Positions 20,933 to 26,251 of a stretch of DNA of 26,251 nt are shown one piece after another. The notes under the pieces are model-generated. The model saw nothing but the letters and a program-made list of their open reading frames with translations. It was not told where the DNA came from and searched no databases. A program made the translations under genes and the position numbers. Origin of the DNA: JANXVY01 sp040080145 (GTDB taxonomy: Bacteria; Pseudomonadota; Alphaproteobacteria; Rhizobiales; Hyphomicrobiaceae); contig JBEBJA010000181.1 of the NCBI GenBank assembly GCA_040080145.1, positions 1 through 26,251 on the forward strand, read 5' to 3'. Each line of letters begins with the position of its first letter. Within the stretch, counting starts at the first letter, position 1.

Positions 20933-22165
20933 TTAACCATTGTAGCGCTTAAAAACCAATGTTGCATTGGTTCCGCCGAACCCAAAACTGTTCGACATCA
21001 CACAGTTAAGTTCAGCATCGTCAATGCGTTTGCGCACAATTGGCATGTCGGCAAAAGCCGGGTCCAGTTCTTCAATGTTGGCGCTCTCGCAGATGAAATT
21101 GTTCTTCATCATCAGCAGCGAGAAAATCGCTTCCTGCACGCCGATGGCTCCCAGCGAATGCCCGGTCAGGGATTTGGTCGCTGCGATCTTGGGTACCTTG
21201 TCGCCAAACACTGCCCGGATGGCCTCGATTTCGCGCGAATCGCCGATGGGTGTCGCGGTTGCGTGCGGGTTGATATAGTCGATGTCGCAACCAAGACCCT
21301 TGTTGTCGAGGCCCTTCATCGCGCTCTTCATGCAGCGGATCGCGCCTTCGCCCGAAGGTGCCACCATGTCAAACCCGTCCGACGTCGCGCCGTATCCTGC
21401 AACTTCGCCGTAGATCTTGGCCCCGCGGGCCTTCGCGTGTTCGAGTTCTTCAAGCACCAGCACGCCCGCCCCCCCCGCGATCACGAACCCGTCGCGGTTC
21501 TTGTCGTAGGCGCGGCTGGCGGTTGCCGGGGTATCGTTATAGCGCGACGACATTGCGCCCATGCCGTCAAACAGCACCGAAAGTGTCCAGTCGAGTTCCT
21601 CGCAACCGCCTGCGAACACCACGTCCTGCTTGCCGAATTGGATCAGTTCCGATGCGTTCCCGATGCAGTGCGCCGAGGTCGAGCACGCCGACGAGATCGC
21701 GTAGTTCACGCCTTTGATCTGGAAGCTGGTCGCAAGCACCGCTGAGGTTCCCGAGCACATGCCCTTGGTGACTTCGAACGGTCCGACCTGCTTGGGGGTC
21801 TTGTTGCGCGCCGTGTCAGCCGCCCACACGATGGCGCGCGTGGATGGCCCGCCGGAGCCCATGATGATGCCGGTCCGCTCGTTGGACACCGACGTTGCTT
21901 CAAGCCCGCTGTCGCGGATCGCCTGATCCATCGCGATATAGTTCCAGCCAATGCCGGCTTCCATGAAGCGCTTGGGCTTGCGCGGTACCATCGCTTCCCA
22001 GTCGAGTTGGGGCTGGCCATGAACCTGGCTGCGGAACCCGAGTTCGGCGTACTTGTCGGCCTTCACGATGCCAGATTTGGCCTCGCGCAAGGAGGCTGTC
22101 ACCTCTTGGGCGGTGTTCCCGATCGAGGACACGATGCCCATGCCCGTCACAACAACACGTCTCAT
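20933..22165 (-). CDS. fabB: Beta-ketoacyl-ACP synthase I, FabB
   Basis: The 410-residue condensing enzyme has the catalytic triad Cys161 (SSACSTSAHC), His301 and His336 (KSLTGHSLGA), with K331, and the C-terminal NSFGFGGTNATLVF signature. The first His motif reads NPHATATPIGD, where E. coli FabB has HGTST, so a Gly is replaced by Ala next to the catalytic His. It extends acyl chains and, with FabA, is required for anaerobic-type unsaturated fatty acid synthesis. It starts 48 bases after the fabA stop, so the two are almost certainly cotranscribed. Confidence 0.97.
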   Translation of the reverse strand: MRRVVVTGMGIVSSIGNTAQEVTASLREAKSGIVKADKYAELGFRSQVHGQPQLDWEAMVPRKPKRFMEAGIGWNYIAMDQAIRDSGLEATSVSNERTGIIMGSGGPSTRAIVWAADTARNKTPKQVGPFEVTKGMCSGTSAVLATSFQIKGVNYAISSACSTSAHCIGNASELIQFGKQDVVFAGGCEELDWTLSVLFDGMGAMSSRYNDTPATASRAYDKNRDGFVIAGGAGVLVLEELEHAKARGAKIYGEVAGYGATSDGFDMVAPSGEGAIRCMKSAMKGLDNKGLGCDIDYINPHATATPIGDSREIEAIRAVFGDKVPKIAATKSLTGHSLGAIGVQEAIFSLLMMKNNFICESANIEELDPAFADMPIVRKRIDDAELNCVMSNSFGFGGTNATLVFKRYNG

Positions 22166-22213
22166 ATCGCGCGCACCTTTATCGATCGTCTGGCTGTATG
22201 TCTTGCGTTCACG

Positions 22214-22747
22214 TCAACCGCTTACGGCGGCAGGATCTGGCTTCAAAAGCACCCGCATGTCCTTGGCAGTGTAGATGACTTCTCCGTCAACCTGGATCGA
22301 TCCATCGGCCTCGACCAGCTTAAGCTTGCGCGCTATCACGCGCTTGACGTCGATGGTGTATTCCAGCCGCTTAAGGTCGGGCGTAATCTCGCGTGTGAAC
22401 TTGACTTCGCCGACGCCCGATGCCCGGCCCCGGCCCGGCAAACCAAGCCAGCCGAGAAAAAAGCCGGTCAACTGCCACATGCCGTCCATCGGCAGGCACC
22501 CAGGCATGACGGGATCGCCCTCAAAGTGGCACGGCCAGACCCAGTCCAGGCCAGCATTGCCCGCGATATCGAGTTCGGCTCTGACGACTCCCTTGCCGAA
22601 CGCGCCACCGGCATCCGAAATCTCAGTGATGCGGCTGATCATCAGCATCGGCGGCAGCGGAAGCTGAGCATTGCCCGGCCCGAATAGACGTCCGTGCCCG
22701 CATTCCAAGAGGGCGGCATAATCGTAGCTGGAGCGCCGTTCGGCCAT
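22214..22747 (-). CDS. fabA: 3-hydroxydecanoyl-ACP dehydratase/isomerase, FabA
   Basis: The protein is 177 residues from the ATG at 22747; an in-frame start 12 codons earlier lacks support, while a GGGAAG lies about 10-12 bases before this one. The hot-dog fold has catalytic H74 in WPCHFEGDPVMPG and D88 in PMDGMWQL, equal to H70 and D84 of E. coli FabA. It dehydrates 3-hydroxydecanoyl-ACP and isomerises the product to cis-3-decenoyl-ACP, the branch point to unsaturated fatty acids. It is first in the fabA-fabB-fabI set and divergent from irr, a conserved neighbour in Hyphomicrobiales. Confidence 0.96.
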   Translation of the reverse strand: MAERRSSYDYAALLECGHGRLFGPGNAQLPLPPMLMISRITEISDAGGAFGKGVVRAELDIAGNAGLDWVWPCHFEGDPVMPGCLPMDGMWQLTGFFLGWLGLPGRGRASGVGEVKFTREITPDLKRLEYTIDVKRVIARKLKLVEADGSIQVDGEVIYTAKDMRVLLKPDPAAVSG

Positions 22748-22971
22748 ATCGCGTGATCTTCCCTTCGTTTGCGTCCAGCCCATCTTGCCAGAACCAACCC
22801 GCTTCTGGCGGCGGGCGCGTTTATCGTAGCGTTCACCCTCACCTTCAAAAGGTAAAGCCGCCGACCGTCAAGCCGGTTAAGCAGTCCAATGTGCTGCAGC
22901 AGCCGAAATCCCCAGTCGTTAATGCCGCGCTTATGGATGTATTGCGGCCCAACACGCTGGCTCGTATGTTC

Positions 22972-22977
22972 AGGAGG
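22972..22977 (+). promoter_or_regulatory. AGGAGG ribosome binding site deciding the irr start
   Basis: A perfect AGGAGG lies 9 bases before a GTG at 22987, which is in frame with the irr coding region. The later ATG at 23029 has no comparable site. This favours the GTG start, adding 14 residues including a Cys-Pro pair. Confidence 0.65.
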
Positions 22978-22986
22978 TTATTCGCT

Positions 22987-23478
22987 GTGGCGCATTGCCC
23001 CTGCGATAGGCTGGAACGCGTAGTTGCCATGACAGACCACACTGCCAAAGACGCGACGAAAGGTGCCAACGCTCGAACGCGCGTGACGGCGATGCTGCGC
23101 TCGTCCGGGTTGCGGCCGACGCGGCAGCGACAGTTGTTGGCCGAGCTGCTGTTTTCGGGGAACGACCGGCACGTTTCGGCTGAAGTCCTCCACGCCGAAG
23201 CCTTGGCGAAGGGAGAACACGTTTCACTTGCCACCGTCTACAACACGCTCCACCAGTTCCGCAGCGCAGGCTTGGTGCGCGAACTCGCAATTGATGCGTC
23301 GCGGGCCTACTTCGATACCAATACGTCGAATCACAATCACTTTTTCGTGGAAGCTGGCGGCGAACTCTTGGATATCCCCAGCGACTCGATCCGCGTCGAT
23401 GGCTTACCAGCCCCTCCCGCTGGAATGCGCATTTCCCACATTGATGTCGTCGTGCGCTTGGTTCTGGATACGGATTAA
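22987..23478 (+). CDS. irr: Iron response regulator Irr (Fur superfamily)
   Basis: The protein is 163 residues from the GTG at 22987 (149 from the ATG at 23029). The winged-helix domain contains LRSSGLRPTRQRQLLAELLF and SLATVYNTLHQFRSAGLV, very close to alphaproteobacterial Irr. The HNHFF segment corresponds to the HHH-type haem/metal site of Irr. From the GTG start the N-terminus contains a Cys-Pro dipeptide (C4-P5), as in the haem regulatory motif of Bradyrhizobium Irr, though it is further from the DNA-binding domain. Irr represses or activates iron and haem genes when iron is low and is destabilised by haem in some species. It is divergent from fabA. Confidence 0.92.
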   Translation: MAHCPCDRLERVVAMTDHTAKDATKGANARTRVTAMLRSSGLRPTRQRQLLAELLFSGNDRHVSAEVLHAEALAKGEHVSLATVYNTLHQFRSAGLVRELAIDASRAYFDTNTSNHNHFFVEAGGELLDIPSDSIRVDGLPAPPAGMRISHIDVVVRLVLDTD

Positions 23479-23514
23479 GCCCGTGCGCGCCCGAGGTTGG
23501 TCAGCTGCCCGTTT

Positions 23515-23529
23515 GCTGCGTCGCGCAGC
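23515..23529 (+). terminator. Stem-loop after irr
   Basis: GCTGCG (23515-23520) and CGCAGC (23524-23529) form a perfect 6-base stem with a TCG loop, followed by a pyrimidine-rich run that includes CTCTTT. It lies 36 bases after the irr stop and just before the convergent SH3 gene stop, the expected place for a terminator. Confidence 0.5.
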
Positions 23530-23545
23530 TACGTCTCTTTCGCGC

Positions 23546-24133
23546 CTACTTCAACACTTCAGCTTCATAGACGCCCCAGAGCTTCTTTTGCTGCACATAG
23601 CCCTTGTACTTGTCGACGCCAACCCAGCACCACTTGCCATCGCACGATAAAACATTGGCAATGACGCCCGCTTCAACCTTCGCCACGAGTTGCGCTTTTT
23701 CACTGTCGTCGGCCAACAGCGCAATCTGCGGCGGCGTCACGCCTGGCTTGGCCTCCCAGGGCTCAATAAGCGCTGTCCGGCGCCCCGATAAAAACGACTG
23801 CAACACCCAACCCGATGCTCCATCGGCATCCCGCACCTGCCGCCAGCCTTCGAATTCCTTAATCACTTCAAGCGGCAGGCCTTCGCGGCGATAGACCCAG
23901 ACGGTTGGGTATTCGGTTCCAGGTCCGCTGCGCAGATTGGCCCGCGACGGCTTCAGGCTTGTAAATCGCGGCAGGGCCAGCTTACCGGGCGCGGCGGCGT
24001 CCGGGGCCTTTGGATCGGCTGCTGATGCAACGCAGGGCAGTGTCAGCGGAACTGCTATCGTCAGAACGAGACTAGCCGCAATCTGAACCCGGTTCAGGGG
24101 TCTTCGATTTCGGTACGGCGGTGTCACCATCAT
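23546..24133 (-). CDS. Exported bacterial SH3-domain protein
   Basis: The 195-residue protein has an N-terminal signal peptide (basic start, hydrophobic core about 17-34, cleavage near ASAA at about 39). Two SH3b repeats follow. The first is about residues 58-120, with the ANLRSGPGTEYPTVWVY segment typical of SH3_3/SH3_4 domains and a GWRQVRDADGASGWV core. The second is about 145-187, with a WCWVGVDKYKGYVQQ core. Such proteins sit in the periplasm and probably bind peptidoglycan or partner proteins. The start ATG at 24133 has GAGG 9 bases upstream, with a second ATG immediately after. It is convergent with irr and divergent from the dehydrogenase; this arrangement looks familiar from other Hyphomicrobiales. 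Confidence 0.88.
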   Translation of the reverse strand: MMVTPPYRNRRPLNRVQIAASLVLTIAVPLTLPCVASAADPKAPDAAAPGKLALPRFTSLKPSRANLRSGPGTEYPTVWVYRREGLPLEVIKEFEGWRQVRDADGASGWVLQSFLSGRRTALIEPWEAKPGVTPPQIALLADDSEKAQLVAKVEAGVIANVLSCDGKWCWVGVDKYKGYVQQKKLWGVYEAEVLK

Positions 24134-24204
24134 GCTGATTTACCTCAAAGGGGCCAGTCGTCGTGCTCGAGTCGATGCTGATATATGCGATGTTGTCTCA
24201 TTCA

Positions 24205-24224
24205 ATCGCGAGTTTGTTCGCGAT
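24205..24224. promoter_or_regulatory. Perfect 7-6-7 dyad in a divergent intergenic region
   Basis: ATCGCGA (24205-24211) and TCGCGAT (24218-24224) form a perfect inverted repeat with a 6-base spacer, lying between the divergent SH3 and dehydrogenase genes. The 20-base symmetrical layout suits binding by a dimeric regulator, or a small hairpin. No regulator is assigned. Confidence 0.35.
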
Positions 24225-24349
24225 ATGACCACAGTCCACACTTAATCCTCCGCCCGGTGCCAAGCTGCCGCGAAATCGCACGGCGCAAGCTGTCAAAAGA
24301 ACTTCCATCCGGCCCGTTCAGGCTCTAGACAAACTTATACCGCAACGCA

Positions 24350-24379
24350 TTCAATGCACGCCCATTGTTCGTGCATGAA
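24350..24379 (+). promoter_or_regulatory. Hairpin just upstream of the dehydrogenase start
   Basis: TTCAATGCACG (24350-24360) and CGTGCATGAA (24370-24379) pair with one bulged base across a 9-base loop. The structure ends 30 bases before the ATG at 24410, so it may lie in the 5' leader or act as an operator. Weak call. Confidence 0.3.
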
Positions 24380-24409
24380 CAGTTATGCCCGACTCCATTG
24401 GAAGACGAA

Positions 24410-25408
24410 ATGCCCACCAATACCAAGCCCCCCGTCGTCATCGTCACCCGCAAGCTCCCCGGCGTCGTCGAGGAGCGGCTATCTGAGTTGTTCGAGGCGC
24501 GCCTCAGCAGCGACGATAAACCGATGAGCCATGCCGAGCTGATCGAGGCGGTCAGAACGGCTGACGTGCTCGTGCCGACCGTGACCGACCGCATCGACCG
24601 CTCCGTGATCGCCCAGGCGGGCCCCCAACTCCGCCTGATCGCAAACTTCGGCACTGGTGTCGACAACATCGACCTCGATACCGCGCGCAACCGCGGCATC
24701 ATCGTCACCAACACCCCGGGCGTCCTGACCGAGGACACCGCCGACATGACCATGGCGCTGATCCTGGCCGTGCCGCGCCGCCTTGCCGAGGGGGCCGCCT
24801 ACCTGAAAGATCACAAGCAGACCTGGACCGGCTGGTCGCCGACCTGGATGATGGGCCACCGCATCCACGGTAAGCGGCTTGGTATCATCGGGATGGGCCG
24901 CATTGGCCAAGCCGTCGCCCATCGTGCCAAGGCGTTCGGGCTGCAGATCCACTATCACAATCGCCGCCGCGTCGCGGAAAGCATCGAAAAAGAGCTGGAA
25001 GCGACCTACTGGGAAGGCCTCGACCAGATGCTGTCGCGGGTCGATATTTTGTCGGTCAACTGTCCCCACACGCCAGCGACGTATCACCTGTTGTCGGCGC
25101 GCCGCCTGAAGCTGCTCAAGCCGTCCTGCTTCATCGTCAATACCTCGCGCGGCGAAGTGATCGACGAAAACGAACTCGCCCGCCTGCTCGAAGCCGGTTC
25201 GATCGCTGGCGCGGGCCTCGACGTGTTCGAGCACGAGCCCTCAGTGAACCCCAAGCTGCTGGCCTCCAACCGCGTGATCGCACTCCCGCATATGGGGTCC
25301 GCCACTGTGGAAGGCCGCATCGACATGGGCGAAAAGGTCATCATCAATATCAAAGCGTTCCTCGACGGCCACGCCCCGCCCGACCGCGTCCACCCCGCGA
25401 TGTTCTGA
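24410..25408 (+). CDS. D-2-hydroxyacid dehydrogenase (glyoxylate/hydroxypyruvate reductase-like)
   Basis: The protein is 332 residues from the ATG at 24410, with a GGA-type site about 7 bases upstream. It has the NAD-binding motif LGIIGMGRIG (157-166), NFGTGVDNID (79-88), and the catalytic triad R247 (VNTSRGEV), E276 (VFEHEP) and H294 (LPHMGSAT). The YHNRRR after the second strand (about 182-187) is arginine-rich, which favours NADPH use, as in GRHPR-like enzymes. It likely reduces glyoxylate or hydroxypyruvate to glycolate or D-glycerate; gyaR/ghrB-like relatives are annotated as D-glycerate dehydrogenases. Substrate preference cannot be settled by eye. Confidence 0.92.
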   Translation: MPTNTKPPVVIVTRKLPGVVEERLSELFEARLSSDDKPMSHAELIEAVRTADVLVPTVTDRIDRSVIAQAGPQLRLIANFGTGVDNIDLDTARNRGIIVTNTPGVLTEDTADMTMALILAVPRRLAEGAAYLKDHKQTWTGWSPTWMMGHRIHGKRLGIIGMGRIGQAVAHRAKAFGLQIHYHNRRRVAESIEKELEATYWEGLDQMLSRVDILSVNCPHTPATYHLLSARRLKLLKPSCFIVNTSRGEVIDENELARLLEAGSIAGAGLDVFEHEPSVNPKLLASNRVIALPHMGSATVEGRIDMGEKVIINIKAFLDGHAPPDRVHPAMF

Positions 25409-25427
25409 GGGGGGGCAGAGGAAACCC

Positions 25428-25509
25428 GTAGGGTGTAATAGCGTAGCGTATTACACCGGCTGCCCAACAGCAAAGTGGCGCAATACGCCAAGAGCCTATT
25501 GCGCCCTAC
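25428..25509. repeat. Composite intergenic palindrome (GTAGGG...CCCTAC)
   Basis: The outer sequences GTAGGG (25428-25433) and CCCTAC (25504-25509) are inverted. Inside are two related hairpins: GGTGTAATA/TATTACACC (25432-25457) and GGCGCAATA/TATTGCGCC (25477-25505). This type of GTAGGGTGnAATA...CCCTAC repeat is widely dispersed between genes in many bacteria. It follows the dehydrogenase stop by 19 bases and may also end its transcript. Confidence 0.7.
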
Positions 25510-25597
25510 AAGTCCGTTCTGTCCGCCGACGGAGTAAACAGAGCTTTAACGATTGTCCCGTAATCTGATGGCATCACATTGCCAGGGGGAGCGGGCC

Positions 25598-25930
25598 ATG
25601 ACGATTGAATCTCACGCTATGACCGAACATGATTTTGCAAGCCTTGAGCGCGCATCTGGAATCCCGGTTGATCCGCCCCTGGGTGCAAACCTTGCTGCCC
25701 TGCTTGACCGGTTCACAGCGAGCGTTTCCAATCCCGAAGCCCACACCGTCGGCGATTTCGCCTCCACCGTCGGCGCGCTCCACGGCGAACTCAGCATGCT
25801 CGCCCATCACTTTGGCGGCGACATGTACGCCACTGATGACGTCGACTTCGACGAGATGTTCCCCGCCGAAAGCACCGGCCTTGCTGCCGAAGAAGAACTC
25901 CAGCACATCTGCTGGAAACTGAGCGCCTGA
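25598..25930 (+). CDS. Hypothetical protein (110 aa)
   Basis: The ATG at 25598 has a strong GGGGAG 6 bases upstream, supporting a 110-residue acidic cytoplasmic protein. It appears mostly helical: GANLAALLDRFTASVSN, TVGDFASTVGALHGELSMLAHHFGG and AAEEELQHICWKL read as helices, with an acidic DDVDFDEMF linker between. No membrane segment, signal peptide or known motif is visible and the family is not recognised. Its stop is one base from the convergent SET-domain gene stop, so the two genes are packed tail to tail. A composite palindrome lies upstream. Confidence 0.7.
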   Translation: MTIESHAMTEHDFASLERASGIPVDPPLGANLAALLDRFTASVSNPEAHTVGDFASTVGALHGELSMLAHHFGGDMYATDDVDFDEMFPAESTGLAAEEELQHICWKLSA

Positions 25931-25931
25931 T

Positions 25932-26251
25932 TCAAATATCGTCGGCCCAAACCGGCTTCTCCTTTGCTGCCTCGAAGCGGTAATCAATAAACAGCTGCTC
26001 GCCCTGCGTGATAGCGCGTGTCGCAAACACCGTAACGACCTCGCCTTCCGGTGTTGCAGCCCACGACCGGTCCGTATTTGGCGTGAGCGCGTGGTTGATC
26101 ATCTCGATCCACCCCAGTACGACGTGTGCCGAGCCGTCGGCGTCGTCCTCGAACCAGAAATGCGACAGCGTCGATCCTGCCATCGCCGTCACCTCGTGGG
26201 GCGGTAGCTGGATCGTATGAAACACGCCGAGCACCTCCCCCGCCGCAATCC
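25932..26251 (-). CDS. SET-domain protein, partial (cut by right edge)
   Basis: The frame is open from the right edge of the window, so the N-terminus is missing; an in-frame GTG at 26234 is probably not the true start because the codons before it (IAAGE then VLGVF) continue the usual SET opening. The visible 106 residues contain the catalytic-core pattern MINHALTPNTD (NHxxxPN) and GEQLFIDYR (GExLxxDY), which bind SAM and the target lysine channel in SET methyltransferases. Bacterial SET proteins are known but their targets are mostly unclear. It is convergent with the 110-residue unknown. Confidence 0.75.
   Translation of the reverse strand, partial: IAAGEVLGVFHTIQLPPHEVTAMAGSTLSHFWFEDDADGSAHVVLGWIEMINHALTPNTDRSWAATPEGEVVTVFATRAITQGEQLFIDYRFEAAKEKPVWADDI

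Noticed and set aside
20531..21745. A 404-codon rightward open frame over fabI/fabB.
   Set aside because: Both strands cannot be coding here; FabI and FabB have full catalytic motifs, and this frame has none and spans their intergenic gap.

Overview
This is a GC-rich chromosomal window, most likely from an alphaproteobacterium of the Hyphomicrobiales (Rhizobiales). The best evidence is the block at 19961-23478, where fabA-fabB-fabI lies divergent to an Irr-type Fur regulator, an arrangement familiar from that order. A bacterial SH3 protein and a D-2-hydroxyacid dehydrogenase follow. I cannot name a genus from sequence alone.

Layout. (1) 363-9029 is a cell-surface or polyprenyl-sugar region. 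Two large multi-pass membrane proteins that look like GT-C glycosyltransferases point rightward (363-2093 and 6912-9029). Between them a tightly coupled leftward operon (6213 to 2134) encodes a DprE2-like short-chain reductase, an NAD-dependent epimerase, an FAD-dependent amine-oxidase-like enzyme, a SAM methyltransferase and a GtrA-family membrane protein. By eye the first membrane gene is visibly more AT-rich than the rest, as is common in transferred surface-polysaccharide genes. A 0.7 kb gene-free stretch full of hairpins (6214-6911) separates the operon from the second membrane gene. (2) 9030-11186 holds small stress or accessory genes: a 61-residue unknown, a MITE-like palindromic element with terminal inverted repeats and flanking direct repeats, a group III truncated haemoglobin and a pirin. 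(3) 11295-15699 is a Ser/Thr phosphorylation module: a PP2C phosphatase and an FHA protein read leftward, and a membrane-anchored Hanks-type kinase with a C-terminal seven-repeat WD40 domain reads rightward. No type VI secretion genes are seen, although the kinase/phosphatase/FHA trio resembles the one that controls such systems. (4) 15801-18662 carries a PPK2 polyphosphate kinase, cysteine synthase and a MoeB/ThiF-like adenylyltransferase. (5) 18669-22747, all leftward, carries fabA, fabB, fabI, a small secreted His/Cys-rich protein and murI. (6) 22987-26251 carries irr, the SH3 protein, the dehydrogenase, a composite intergenic palindrome, a 110-residue unknown, and a SET-domain gene cut by the right edge.

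Most genes are ordinary housekeeping or accessory alphaproteobacterial genes. The parts most worth a second look are the DprE2/GtrA operon that has no visible DprE1, the kinase-WD40/FHA/PP2C module, the MITE-like element at 9646-9817, and the start site of irr, which decides whether the regulator carries a Cys-Pro haem motif. No tRNA, rRNA, CRISPR array or insertion-sequence transposase was found.
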